From Sphingomonas daechungensis (GTDB lineage Bacteria; Pseudomonadota; Alphaproteobacteria; Sphingomonadales; Sphingomonadaceae): a DNA stretch of 64,000 nucleotides. The position numbers and the translations under genes are program-made. The stretch covers positions 1,251,001 to 1,315,000 of the forward strand of contig NZ_CP060780.1 in NCBI RefSeq assembly GCF_014489495.1, read 5' to 3'. Positions 1 to 12,623 of this stretch are shown here, in pieces. The notes below the pieces were generated by a model that saw nothing but the letters and a program-made list of their open reading frames with translations, made no database searches and was not told the DNA's origin. How positions within the stretch are numbered: position 1 is the first letter of the stretch; each line of letters begins with the position of its first letter.

Positions 1-234
1 GAACGTTGTAGAACTGAAGGTCAGGCTGGACCGGATTCTCGCGGAGGAAAGGCGAAGGAGCGGTCGACTGGGAAATCGTAGAAGACCAGTCGAACAAGTT
101 GCTGGGGAATTGCCGGCGCCGATCCCCCTTGTGGTCGAGGCGTACCTGCTGGGGTCAAGCCGGCGTCGCGAGGACGGCGTCTTCGCGCATGCCCAGCGCA
201 GCCAGCTGCTGAGCTTTCTGCGCAATACGCCCTC
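1..234. other. Window edge, no gene assigned
   Basis: No convincing gene is visible. On the minus strand, downstream of the M23 peptidase stop, one frame stays open into the window edge but has no recognisable motif or start, and further undetected base losses are likely here. It could hold the end of a gene that starts outside the window. Confidence 0.3.
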
Positions 235-1388
235 CTAGAGCAGCGCGGGCGCGGACTTCTGCTTGAGCGGGATCGAAACGATTTGCTTGAGCTTCGCCTT
301 GAACGCCGCCAGCTGCGGCCCTTCGAAAACTGGCCTGCTCACCAGCCGGGCGGTGAGCGGGTCGACCGGACGCCCGCCCATCCGGACTTCGAAGTGAAGA
401 TGCGGACCGGTGGAAAGGCCTGACGAGCCGACATAGCCGATGACCTGCCCCTGCCGAACCATCGTCCCGGCTTGCGCGACCATGGCGCTCATGTGCGAAT
501 AGGTGGTCATCAGGCCGCCTTCGTGGACGATCCGGACCTGACGCCCGTACCCGCCCGTCCAGCCCGCGCCGACGACCTGGCCATCGGCGGCGGCGACGAT
601 CGGGCTGCCCCAGGCGGCGCCGAAGTCGATGCCCGCGTGGAAGCGGTTGAAATGCAGGATGGGATGATAGCGATTGCCGAAGCTGGAAGTGATGCGACCG
701 GCGACAGGCGCCATCAGCCCTGCGGAAGCCTGCTGATCGGCAGCACCGTCGAACCAGCCGGTCTGACTGTTGACGATCCACTTCATCATCTGGACATCGC
801 TGTACTGCGCCCGGTCGAGCCCGGCGTAGAGCAACGTGTCCGGCTCGCCATTCTTCCCCGGAATGACGGCAAAATCGAACCGGTCGAACGGAGCGACTTC
901 GCCGACGTCGATCTTGGTCGCGATCGCCTTCAGATAATCCGCGGCAATGGTCGGGCTCGCTCCGGCATTGCGCAGCGACCAATAGAGCCGCCGGCGACAT
1001 CGCCGTTGATGCGGCGAATGCCGTTCAGCTCGCCGACCTGGATTCCGACTGGCTTGGGGATCGGCGCCTTGACTGCGCCCGGGTTGGCGAGGTCGCTCAG
1101 CTGCGCATTGCGGATCGTGCCCTTGGGCGTTTCGGCGACCTTGCTGGCGATGAAAGTCTCAAAGCCGGGCGCCAGGAAGAAGGCGAGGGCGAACAGTCCG
1201 GCGAGGGTCGCGGCGCCGCGGAACCAGCGCCAGCCGATTTCCTCGGAATGAAGGTCGACGACAAGATTGACCGGCTTGCGCTCGGCGCGCCGTCCGAACT
1301 CGCGCGTTTCTTCGGCGGACGCTCGCGGGAACACGACGATCTCGGCCGTCTCGGCCGCGCCCTCCCAGGCATCCCGCGCATGAAGCAT
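235..1388 (-). CDS. M23 family metallopeptidase (membrane-anchored, LytM type)
   Basis: Predicted zinc endopeptidase that cuts peptidoglycan cross-links in the periplasm. Reconstructed length is 384 aa. Residues about 50-80 form one transmembrane anchor (WRWFRGAATLAGLFALAFF). The C-terminal half carries the M23 signatures: NRYHPIL, the zinc motif HAGIDFG, and TGPHLHFEV with the catalytic H-x-H. One base is lost near 986: reading changes frame after INGDVAGG and resumes as LYWSLRNAG. The start is the ATG at 1388, divergent from the helicase gene with 123 bp between. Family assignment is firm; the exact bond cleaved and any regulatory partner are unknown. Confidence 0.88.
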
Positions 1389-1511
1389 CTGAAATTTCCT
1401 CGCCCTTCCAAGGGCGTGATGCGCAGAACACGGTTAATGACCGTTTAAAATCGCTCCACCCGTCGAAGGAACCTTGCGCTTCTTCGGAGCGCTGCCACAT
1501 TCGTGTTTGCA

Positions 1512-4033
1512 ATGCGCCGTCCTGACGCTCCGGTCCGGGCCATCCTGGGCCCACCAACACCGGCAAGACCCACCTCGCCATTGAGCGGATGTGCGCACAT
1601 TCGTCCGGCGTGATCGGCTTTCCGCTGCGGTTGCTGGCGCGCGAGGTCTACGAGCGGGTCAAGGCGCTCAAGGGTGAGAAGCAGGTCGCGCTGCTGACCG
1701 GGGAGGAGCGCATCGTGCCGCCTCAGGCGCGTTACGTGCTCTGCACCGCGGAATCGATGCCGGTCCGCACCGGCCGCGACGATCGGCCGAAGGAAGGGCC
1801 GTTTCCTGACCAGTTCGCCTTCGCCGCGATCGACGAGGCCCAGCTCGGCATCGATCCGGAGCGCGGCCACGTGTTCACCGACAGAATGCTCCGCGCGCGC
1901 GGGCGCGAGGAGACCTTGATCCTCGGCTCCGACACGCTGAGGCCGATCATCCGTGAACTCCTCCCGGAGGCGGAGATCGTCAGCCGCCCGCGCTTCTCGA
2001 CCCTTCGCTATGCCGGCAACGTCAAGCTTTCCCGCCTGCCGCCGCGCTCCGCCGTGGTCGCCTTCTCGGCGGAGCAAGTCTACGCGCTCGCTGAAATGCT
2101 GCGCCGGTTCAGAGGCGGCGCGGCGGTAGTCATGGGCGCATTGTCGCCAGCAACGCGCAACGCGCAGGTCGCCATGTTCCAGCGCGGCGAGGTCGATTAC
2201 CTCGTCGCCACCGATGCCATCGGCATGGGCCTCAACATGGACGTCTCGCACGTCGCCTTCGCCGGCCTCGAGAAGTTCGACGGTCGCCGCGACCGTCGAC
2301 TGACCATCTCGGAGATGGCGCAGATCGCCGGCCGCGCCGGACGTCACCAGCGCGACGGCAGTTTCGGCACGCTCGGCCTCGGCGGCGACGAGGGCGCGAC
2401 ATTCTCGGACGAAGAGATCACCGCGATCGAGGAGCATCGCTTCCGCCCGCTCGACTTCATCTACTGGCGCAATCCCGAGCTCGACTTCACCGACGTCGGC
2501 TCGATGATCCGCAGCCTCGAGCTGAAGAGCGACGATCCGCTGCTTCGCCCGGCGCCCGAAGCCATCGACCTTGCCGTCCTCAAGCAGGTTGCGCAGGATC
2601 CCGTCGTCGCTGCCAAGAGAGGCGTCGCCGCCCGGCGTCTCTGGGCAGTGTGCGGCCTGCCTGACTTCCGCAAGGTTGGCCCGATGCACCATGCGCGCAT
2701 GGTCCGCCGCCTGTTCTCCTATGTCGGCGAAGGTGGCCACGTGCCCCACGAATGGTTCGCTGCCGAGGTCGCCCGGCTCGACAACGTCAACGGCGACATC
2801 GAGGCGCTCGCCGACCGCCTCGCCGGAGTCCGGAGCTGGGCTTACATCGCTCACCGCGCCGACTGGCTCGCCGATCCGGCCAAATGGGCCGAGCGCACGC
2901 GCGAGGTCGAGGCGCGCCTGTCCGACGCATTGCACGAGCGGCTGACCCAGCGCTTCGTCGATCGCCGGACCGCCGTGCTTGTCCGAGACATCGGCGCACG
3001 CGGCAGCGACGCCTTGCCGGTCACGGTTGCCGCCGACGGCGAAGTGAGCGTCGGTCCCGAACCGATCGGCCACCTCGCCGGCTTCGACTTCCGTGTCGAC
3101 CCCTCGGCTCGCCTCGCCGACAAGAGGCTGCTGCTGGCCGCGGCCGAGCGGCGCCTCGGTGACGAGCTCGACCGTCGCGCGAAGTCGCTGGTCGAGGCTC
3201 CGGACCAGACTTTCGAACTTGTCATCGAATCCGACGGCCGGCCTGCCGTGGGTTGGCAGGGCAATGTCCTGGCCCGGCTCGCTCCGGGCCGAGCGTTGCT
3301 GGAACCCGCGATCCGGACCAGCCGCGCGCTCGACCAGCTCTCTGCCGCCCGCCGTGCCGAGCTTCGCGCACGCCTCGAAACCTGGCTGGAAGCGCAGGTC
3401 GAACGAAACCTCCGATCGCTGAAGAAGCTGGGTCTCGCAGCGACCGACCGCTCCAGCTCTGCAGGTGTCCGTGCGCTTGCGGCGATGCTCGGCGATGCCG
3501 GCGGCGTCCTTCCCCGCCGCGCGCTGGCAGCCTCGATCGCCATCCTCGAGCACGACGACCGCAAGACGCTTCACAAGCTCGGCATCAGGCTCGGGCCGCT
3601 GGACGTCTTTGTTCCGGCGCTGCTCAGGCCTGCATCCCAGCAATGGCGCGCGATCCTCCAGTCGGTGCGTACCAACCAGCCGATGCCGGCGCTTCCGCCG
3701 CCTGGCGCATCGACGCTCGATGGTGAGGCGGACGCACGCGGAGCAGCCTTCGCCTACCGTCGCGTTGGCCGGCAGTGGCTTCGCATCGACCTCGCCGACC
3801 GCCTCGCCAGCCACGCGCACAAGGTTCGCTCCGCCGGTGGCGACCAGCCCGTCGATTCCGAGCTGGCGACGTCGGTCGGGCTAGACGAGGCATCGGTCGC
3901 AAGGCTGATGGACGAAGTCGGCTTCGCCCGGTCGGGCGAGGCCTGGAAATGGCGCGGCCGCCGACCGCCCCGCCGCGAGCAGCGCAGTGCCGGTTCGCAC
4001 GCATTTGCGGAGCTCGCGAAGCTGAAGACGTGA
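1512..4033 (+). CDS. Suv3-like superfamily 2 RNA/DNA helicase
   Basis: ATP-dependent helicase related to the mitochondrial Suv3 RNA helicase and bacterial homologues; cytoplasmic, probably acting on RNA. The reconstructed protein has 840 aa. The Walker A motif GPTNTGKTH sits at residues about 13-21, but one C is missing near 1551 exactly inside it, so a naive ORF starts later and loses the nucleotide-binding loop. The DEAD-like box is IDEAQLG, and helicase motif VI is QIAGRAGRH. A long C-terminal region of unknown role follows. The start is ATG 1512 (MRRPDAPVRAILG). Its stop overlaps the GTG start of the S4 gene, implying coupled translation. Confidence 0.87.
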
Positions 4034-4281
4034 GGCTCGATCTCTTCCTTCATCGCATCCGGCTGGTGAAGAGCCGCACGCTGGCGCAGGCCCTGATCGA
4101 AACCGGCTACGTCCGGGTCGACGGCAAGCGGATCGAGAAGACAAGCCAGCAGATCGAAGTGGGCAGTGTGGTCGCCTTGCCGCTCCAGGGCCAGATCCGT
4201 GTCCTCAAGGTTCTCGTCCTTCCGGCCCGCCGCGGCCCGCCGGGCGAGGCGCGGCTCTGTTACGAGGAGGTCGGCGATTGA
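4030..4281 (+). CDS. S4-domain RNA-binding protein (HslR-like)
   Basis: Small 83-aa protein made almost entirely of an S4 RNA-binding fold (RLDLFLHRIRLVKSR near the N terminus, then YVRVDGKRIEK). HslR/Hsp15 relatives bind stalled or dissociated large ribosomal subunits; that role is inferred from family only. The GTG start at 4030 overlaps the helicase stop (GTGA), so the two are probably translated together as an RNA-related unit. The start rests on this overlap and on the S4 fold beginning immediately. Confidence 0.85.
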   Translation: MRLDLFLHRIRLVKSRTLAQALIETGYVRVDGKRIEKTSQQIEVGSVVALPLQGQIRVLKVLVLPARRGPPGEARLCYEEVGD

Positions 4282-4336
4282 CGAGGCTTTCGCGCGCCCT
4301 TAGCGAATTGACCCGAAAGAGGGAGTCCGACCTGCC

Positions 4337-4674
4337 ATGACCTACGTCGTCACCGACGCATGCATCCGCTGCAAATATATGGACTGCGTCGAGGTCTGTC
4401 CGGTCGACTGCTTCTACGAGGGCGAGAACATGCTCGTCATCAATCCCAACGAATGCATCGACTGCGGCGTTTGCGAGCCCGAGTGCCCTGCGGAAGCGAT
4501 TCTCCCGGACACCGAGAGCGGCCTCGAAAAATGGTTGGAGCTCAACTCGACCTATTCCGCCGAATGGCCGAACATCACGCGCAAGAAGGACAGCCCGCAG
4601 ACGCCGACGAGCACAAGGGCGAAGAAGGCAAGTTCGACAAATACTTCTCTGCCGATCCCGGCAGCGGCGACTGA
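4337..4674 (+). CDS. fdxA: Ferredoxin FdxA, 7Fe type
   Basis: Low-potential electron carrier holding one 3Fe-4S and one 4Fe-4S cluster. Cluster ligands are visible in [14 protein letters not shown] near the N terminus and [12 protein letters not shown] around residues 39-50. One base is lost near 4591 (after RKKDSP); the corrected C terminus ends [13 protein letters not shown], giving 112 aa, the usual FdxA length. Without correction the ORF overruns to 4750 with an unrelated tail. A good ribosome site (GAGGGAG) precedes ATG 4337. It follows the helicase/S4 pair, a conserved alphaproteobacterial neighbourhood; the carD gene that often follows is not present here. Confidence 0.93.
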
Positions 4675-4690
4675 GTACGCCCAGCGCCGA

Positions 4691-5463
4691 TCAGCGCTTG
4701 ATGATGAAGGTGTAGTTCAGGCCGATCCCGCCCGAAAGCTGGTTACGTGAACCGAGATCGCGAATGACCGGCGACTTGGCGGCATCGCCGACCAGGCGCT
4801 CGTAGCGTCCATAGCCGAAAATGCCCCACCGCGAGCTTAACTGGTAGGACAGGCTGCTTGTCGCGGCGAGGGCGTAGATTCCGCCGCTGGGTCGATATTG
4901 CGGCAGGCCAGACGTCACGCTGTCCGCGGGACTGACACCGAAATAGGCGCGCTGGAATTTCGAGTCCGAGAAGAGCACGCGAGGTCCGATCGCGAAGACG
5001 TAGCGGTCGCCATCGCGCGAGACGTAGTCGGCTCCGACCGATCCAAGCAGGCCATCGTGACCGCCAAAGCCCTTTCGCAAGTCCGCGCGAATGCGGAAGG
5101 ATTCTCCCGCCATATATTGCACGAACCCGCCGCCCTCGAACGTCGTCGGACCTTCTTGAGCGGCAGATCGAGATCGGAGACGCTCCTCTTTCGCTGCAAA
5201 TTGACCGCGGGCCCGACCGAGAAGCCATTTTTCGAAAACAGCTTCACGCCGATTGGATCATCGGGCGATCCAAAGCCGAAGGGATTGGTTCCTTTCGCGA
5301 AATCGGCGTCGACGATCGGCCGCACTTGGAAGTCCTCAGAGCCGATGAAGACCGGCTGGACCATGGCGCCGAGGCCGACGCGAACGCGATAGTCGTTCTC
5401 GTCTTGGGCAAGGGCTGGTGTCGAGAAGGCGAGAAGCGCGGCGCAGGCCAGATAGCGAGTCAT
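4691..5463 (-). CDS. MipA/OmpV family outer-membrane protein
   Basis: Predicted outer-membrane beta-barrel of the MipA/OmpV family, implicated elsewhere in scaffolding murein hydrolases/synthases. Reconstructed length is 257 aa. It has a signal peptide ([19 protein letters not shown]), then alternating hydrophobic/polar strands and a terminal aromatic strand ([13 protein letters not shown]) typical of barrel proteins. One base is lost near 5150 (LPLKKV then [13 protein letters not shown]). It lies 53 bp downstream of cysNC on the same strand, so may be read from the same transcript, although no functional link is obvious. An ATG further upstream is possible, but 5463 starts directly at the signal peptide. 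Confidence 0.85.
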
Positions 5464-5515
5464 GGGGATCGAAACTGCCGGGATCGCAGTTTTGTTTCGG
5501 ACCGCTATCATGTTT

Positions 5516-7416
5516 CTAAAGCCTCCCTCGCTTGCGCAATTCGTCGATGATCGTGGTTGCCGCATCGTCCGCACTGATTGCGGTTGTGTCGATTGTAATC
5601 TCCGCATCGTCAGGCTCCTCGTAAGGACTGTCGATGCCCGTGAAGTTCTTGATCTCGCCCGCCCGCGCCTTGGCGTAGAGGCCCTTCGGGTCGCGCTGCT
5701 CGGCATCGGCCAGCGGGGTATCGACGAACACCTCGATGAACTCGCCTTCGGGCAGCATCTTCCGCACCAGCTCCCGCTCTGCGCGGAACGGCGAAATGAA
5801 GGCGGTCATCACGATGAGGCCCGCATCGGTCATCAGCCGGGCGACCTCGCCCACGCGGCGGATATTCTCGATGCGATCGGTGTCGGTGAACCCGAGATCG
5901 CGGTTGAGGCCGTGGCGAACGTTATCGCCATCAAGCAGGAATGTGTGGCGGCCAAGCGCAACCAGCTTCTTCTCGACCAGATTGGCAATGGTCGACTTGC
6001 CCGACCCGGACAGGCCCGTGAACCACAGCACCGCCGGCTTCTGGCCTTTGAGCGTCGCATGAGTTTCACGGCTGACGTCCAGATGCTGGCGATGGATATT
6101 GAGCGAACGCCGGAGCGCGAAGTGCAACATGCCGGCCGCGACAGTCGCGTTGGTCAGCTTGTCGATCAGGATGAAGCCGCCGAGCGCGCGGTTGGGCGAG
6201 CCATTCTCGACCGCGTAAGGCTCGAACACGATTTCGCGATCGGTCGCAATCTCGGCCACGCCGATGCCATTGAGTTCCAGCGTCTTGGCCGCGAGATGCT
6301 CGAGCGTGTTGACGTTCACTTCGTACTTCGGCTGCTGGACCGTTGCCGTGACCGTCTGCGTGCCGAGCTTCATCCAGTAGCCGCGGCCCGGCAGCATCTC
6401 ATGCTCGTCCATCCACACGATCGTCGCTTCGAACTGGTCGGCGACCTCCGGCGGATTGTGCCCGGCGGCGATGACGTCGCCGCGCGAGCAATCGACTTCA
6501 TCGGCGAAGGTGAGGGTGACCGATTGGCCGGCGACTGCTTCGTCGAGGTCGCCGTCTTCGGTCACGATCCGCGCAACTTTGGTCGTCCGCCCGGACGGCA
6601 GCACGCGAACGTCCATGCCTCGCGTCACCGCCCCGATGCGACCTGGCCTGCAAAGCCGCGGAAAGACAGGTCCGGCCGGTTGACCCATTGGACAGGGAAG
6701 CGGAACGGTTTCTCCGCATCGGCAGCGACGTCGAGCGGAACGGTGTCGAGATATTCGAGCAGGCTCGGTCCATCGTACCAGGGCATGCGCTGGCTGCGTT
6801 CGCCGATATTGTCGCCGCCCAGGCCCGAGACCGGGATTGCGACCCAATCCCTGATCCCGATCTTGTCCGCGAACAGCCGGTAATCGGCGGTGACCGCGTC
6901 GAACGCCGCCTGGTCGAAGTCGACCAGGTCCATCTTGGTCACGGCGACGACGAAATGCCGGATGCCGATCAGCTGGGCGAGGTAGGAGTGACGCTTGGTC
7001 TGTGTCAGCACCCCCTTGCGCGCATCGACCAGCAGCACGGCTAGGTCGGCGGTCGACGCGCCGGTGACCATGTTCCGCGTGTACTGCTCATGCCCCGGCG
7101 TATCGGCGACGATGAACTTGCGCTTCTCGCTGGCGAAGAAGCGGTAGGCGACGTCGATGGTGATGCCTTGTTCGCGCTCCGCCGACAGTCCATCGACCAG
7201 CAAAGCAAAGTCGATGCCCTCGCCCTGCGTGCCGTGCTTCTTGCTGTCCGCCTCGAGCGTCGAAAGCTGGTCGTCGAAGATCTGCTTGGTGTCGTAGAGC
7301 AGCCGGCCGATCAGCGTCGACTTGCCGTCATCCACGCTGCCGCAGGTGATGAAGCGCAGGAGCTCCTTGCGCTCCTGCTCGGCGAGCCACGACGCGACGT
7401 CCACGGGGGCGTTCAA
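5516..7416 (-). CDS. cysNC: Sulfate adenylyltransferase large subunit / APS kinase fusion (CysN-CysC)
   Basis: Bifunctional sulfate-activation enzyme, 633 aa after correction. Residues about 1-420 are the CysN GTPase, which drives ATP sulfurylase: GSVDDGKST (G1), DTPGHEQYT (G3) and TKMD (G4). Residues about 435-633 are the APS kinase Cys[14 protein letters not shown] and [11 protein letters not shown]. Together with CysD it turns sulfate into APS and then PAPS. One G is lost near 6631 (QVASG then [10 protein letters not shown]). The TTG start at 7416 overlaps the cysD stop (TTGA), so translation is coupled. The NodQ-type fusion is common in alphaproteobacteria. Confidence 0.95.
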
Positions 7417-8311
7417 AAGTAGCCCTCCTGCTTCTTCTTCTCCATGCTCGCCGCGCCGGCGTCCCGATCGATCGCCCGCCCCTGTCGCTCAGACGTCGTC
7501 GTCACCAGCATTTCCGCGACAATCTCCTCGACCGTGCACGCAGCGCTCTCCACCGCTCCGGTCAGCGGATAGCAGCCCAATGTCCGGAACCGCACTCGCC
7601 GCATCTGCGGCTGCTCGCCGTTCAGAGGGATGCGCTCGTCATCGACCATCAGCAGCAGGCCGTCGCGCTCCACCACCGGCCGCTCGTCGGCGAAGTAGAG
7701 CGGCACGATCTCGATATTCTCGCGCAGGATGTATTGCCAGACGTCGAGCTCGGTCCAGTTGGAGATCGGAAAAACGCGGACGCCTTCGCCCTTGTTCTTG
7801 CGCATGTTGTACAGCGACCAGAGCTCCGGCCGCTGCCGCTTCGGGTCCCAGCGGTGGTTCCTGTCGCGGAAGCTGAAGATGCGCTCCTTCGCCCGGCTCT
7901 TCTCCTCGTCGCGCCGCGCCCGCCGAACGCCGCGTCGAACCCGTACTGGTCGAGAGCCTGCTTCAGCCCTTCGGTCTTCCACATGTCGGTGTGCGCCGGC
8001 CCATGCTCGAACGGGTTGATACCCAGCCGCTCGGCTTCCGGATTTTTGTAGACGATCAACCTCACTGCCGGATCGGCCCCGACCTTGTCGCGCAGTTCGT
8101 ACATCGCGCGGAACTTCCACGTCGTATCGACATGCAGCAGCGGGAAGGGCAGCGGCCCTGGGAAGAACGCCTTCTTCGCCAGGTGTAGCATGACCGCTGA
8201 ATCCTTGCCGATCGAATAGAGCATCACCGGGCGATCGGCCTCGGCGACCGTTTCGCGCATGATGTGGATGCTCTCGGCCTCCAGCCGATCGAGATGGGTC
8301 AGCGCACGCAT
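7413..8311 (-). CDS. cysD: Sulfate adenylyltransferase subunit 2 (CysD)
   Basis: Catalytic subunit of ATP sulfurylase, which forms adenosine 5'-phosphosulfate from ATP and sulfate; partner of CysN encoded immediately downstream. Corrected length 299 aa, usual for the family. The PP-loop motif is [14 protein letters not shown] (residues about 30-43), followed by [11 protein letters not shown]. One G is lost near 7920 (FDAAFGG then [13 protein letters not shown]). The C terminus EKKKQEGYF is typical of CysD. ATG 8311 begins the conserved N terminus ([14 protein letters not shown]); a longer upstream ORF on this strand is an artefact of the frame change. Confidence 0.95.
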
Positions 8312-8418
8312 TGGACGCGTGATGCCGCGACACGATAGAATAGGGAAGTGGGCGATTCACGCCTCCGCAATCCCGCGGCGGGTATGTGGGATGCCATTCC
8401 ACGCTCACAGGAGGCGTC

Positions 8419-8877
8419 GTGTTCAGAGTCTTGACCCTTGCGCTTGGCCTTTCGGCCGCGGCCGTTTCGTCCGCCCAGGCGCCCCAGCCGACCACCCGCG
8501 CCGACCTGCAGAAGAAGATCGACCAGAACTTCGACGTCGGTGACAAGAACAATGACGGCTTCCTCAGCCGCGCCGAAATCCAGGGCGTCGCCGGCAAGGC
8601 GGCCGAGCCGATCGTCGCGAAGATGGAGCAGGAATTCGCGCAGATGGACCGCGACAAGAATGGCCAGGTCAGCCTCGCCGAGTTCAAGGCGGCGGCGATG
8701 GCCAAGCTTGCCGGCAACGCCCAGGCGACGCTCGACAAGTTCGACCGCAACAAGGACGGCAAGGTCAGCCAGTCCGAGTTCCGCGCACCCTTCATGGCCA
8801 ATTTCGACCGCGCCGATCTCAACAAGGATGGCCTCGTTTCGGCGGACGAAGCGCGCAAGGCGACGGGCGGCAAGTAA
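8419..8877 (+). CDS. Exported EF-hand calcium-binding protein
   Basis: 152-aa secreted protein with four EF-hand loops: [30 protein letters not shown] and DLNKDGLVS, each with acidic residues at the calcium positions. An N-terminal signal peptide ([18 protein letters not shown]) sends it to the periplasm. The chosen start is GTG 8419, because a perfect AGGAGG lies five bases upstream; an ATG at 8386 gives a poorer signal peptide. Likely role is calcium sensing or buffering; no enzymatic domain is visible. It is divergent from cysD and unrelated to its neighbours. Confidence 0.82.
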   Translation: MFRVLTLALGLSAAAVSSAQAPQPTTRADLQKKIDQNFDVGDKNNDGFLSRAEIQGVAGKAAEPIVAKMEQEFAQMDRDKNGQVSLAEFKAAAMAKLAGNAQATLDKFDRNKDGKVSQSEFRAPFMANFDRADLNKDGLVSADEARKATGGK

Positions 8878-8917
8878 GCGGCTGGCGCGCCGCCTTTCAC
8901 GCGCCTAAGGACACGAC

Positions 8918-9006
8918 TTCCCTGGGGGAGCGGTGATCGCCGCTTGAGAGGCCAGCACGAGCTGGCGACCCATCGAACCTGATCCGGCTGACACCGGCGT
9001 AGGGAG
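8918..9006 (+). promoter_or_regulatory. TPP (thiamine pyrophosphate) riboswitch
   Basis: Classical THI element directly upstream of thiC. The closing stem pairs CCCT (8920-8923) with AGGG (9001-9004). GGGGGAGC follows at 8924-8931, then TTGAGAGG (8944-8951, usual consensus CTGAGAGG). A hairpin CCAGC/GCTGG spans 8952-8965, and the thiamine-binding half is GAACCTGATCCGG...ACACCGG at 8975-8997. The ribosome site AAGGAG starts at 9007, immediately after the aptamer, which fits translational control by sequestration when TPP binds. Confidence 0.95.
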
Positions 9007-9018
9007 AAGGAGAGTCCA

Positions 9019-11699
<2,681 letters not shown>

Positions 11700-11706
11700 A
11701 AGTAGT

Positions 11707-11725
11707 GCGGGGCCTGAAGCCCCGC
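11707..11725. terminator. GC-rich hairpin after the DUF3800 gene
   Basis: Perfect 7-bp stem GCGGGGC/GCCCCGC with a five-base loop (CTGAA), 7 bases after the DUF3800 stop. There is no T-run behind it, so it may be a weak terminator or mRNA-stabilising hairpin. Confidence 0.5.
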
Positions 11726-11830
11726 GCGATCGCGTTTCACGATCTCCCTTCGACCTTAGCCGAATTGGCTCAACACATAGACTTTTCTGGGTCAATCGTC
11801 AAGATTCTCAGCGGGATTCCAATGACTTAT

Positions 11831-11850
11831 TGGGTTAACCATCTAACCCA
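11831..11850. repeat. Inverted repeat upstream of the membrane-protein gene
   Basis: Perfect 7-bp arms TGGGTTA (11831-11837) and TAACCCA (11844-11850) around a 6-base spacer, about 40 bases before the next start codon. It lies in an AT-rich spacer and could be an operator or a leader hairpin. No regulator family is recognised from it. Confidence 0.45.
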
Positions 11851-11891
11851 TTGAAAGAATCCAACATTTTGCAGTCAGTAAAGGCTATTGG

Positions 11892-12518
11892 GTGACAGCA
11901 CTACAGAATTGGCAGCCAGCAATCGGTTCTTTCCTAGCGCTGATTGCCATCTTCATCGCGGCTTCCGTTGGCTTCTGGTTCAACCGGAAACGCGACGCAG
12001 ACCTGCGTAAGGATGAGGCCAAATCAATAGCTGCGGCACTCTATGCTGAAGCGGTCACCCTTCAGCGAGTTACGGCGCGCATGGCCAACTTGGTGGCTAG
12101 GCGTCATCAGGGGAAGGGTCTCGGCCGTCGCCGTGACGGGTTCGATGCTCATTTTTTCGAGCTAGTTCCAATGCCGCCAGCGTCCATCTTTGCTGGCCTT
12201 TCCGCTCAGATCGGCAAGCTTCCCGCAAGCATACTGCTTGGAATGGCTGAATTTCACTCAACCTACGAGGAGGCAAGGTATTGGCTTCCGCGGCTCGAGG
12301 ACAAAGAGGAGAGAGGCTTTTCGTACAGCGTCTTGGCCGTGCTGCGTCCGGCTTTGACAGCAGTCGAAGGAGTGCAGTCAACGTTGGCCGAAATAGAGGC
12401 CTTCGCAGGCATTTCACCCGCATCCAAATTGCCTGATCTCAGAGAGGCGAAAGACGTCTTCCAATGGGAAGAAGAGTGGTGGACCGAGGCTCGGCAACAA
12501 GATGGCGAGGGTTCATGA
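11892..12518 (+). CDS. Hypothetical protein with one N-terminal membrane helix
   Basis: 208-aa protein not recognised as a known family. Residues about 10-29 form a membrane helix (GSFLALIAIFIAASVGFWF) followed by positive residues (NRKRDADLRKDEAK), so the remaining ~175 residues probably lie in the cytoplasm. That part is helical and charged, with no visible catalytic motif. The GTG start at 11892 gives the helix at the very N terminus. Together with the DUF3800 gene it forms an AT-richer two-gene stretch between thiC and the OmpA-like gene. Confidence 0.7.
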   Translation: MTALQNWQPAIGSFLALIAIFIAASVGFWFNRKRDADLRKDEAKSIAAALYAEAVTLQRVTARMANLVARRHQGKGLGRRRDGFDAHFFELVPMPPASIFAGLSAQIGKLPASILLGMAEFHSTYEEARYWLPRLEDKEERGFSYSVLAVLRPALTAVEGVQSTLAEIEAFAGISPASKLPDLREAKDVFQWEEEWWTEARQQDGEGS

Positions 12519-12594
12519 GAGAAATCGAAGGCATCGCCTGCGTTAGAGGAATGGAAGCGCTGACCGGGCAGGCGATGGGCATCCTTCGAAATCG

Positions 12595-12616
12595 GGGGTG
12601 GGCCGAAGCCCACCCC
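12595..12616 (-). terminator. Terminator of the OmpA-like gene
   Basis: On the minus strand, a 9-bp perfect stem GGGGTGGGC/GCCCACCCC closes a UUCG tetraloop, 7 bases beyond the stop codon of the OmpA-like gene. A short ATTT follows rather than a long T-run. The C(UUCG)G loop makes the hairpin very stable. Confidence 0.75.
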
Positions 12617-12623
12617 ACAGGGT

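Noticed and set aside
155..1000. A 281-codon minus ORF overlapping the M23 peptidase
   Set aside because: It is a different frame through the M23 gene; its translation is Arg-rich and lacks motifs, while the frame-corrected gene has the zinc sites.
1445..3820. A 791-codon ORF on the minus strand opposite the helicase
   Set aside because: It is a codon-bias shadow of the plus-strand helicase: the translation has low-complexity Arg/Ala/Asp composition and no motif, whereas the plus strand has full helicase motifs.
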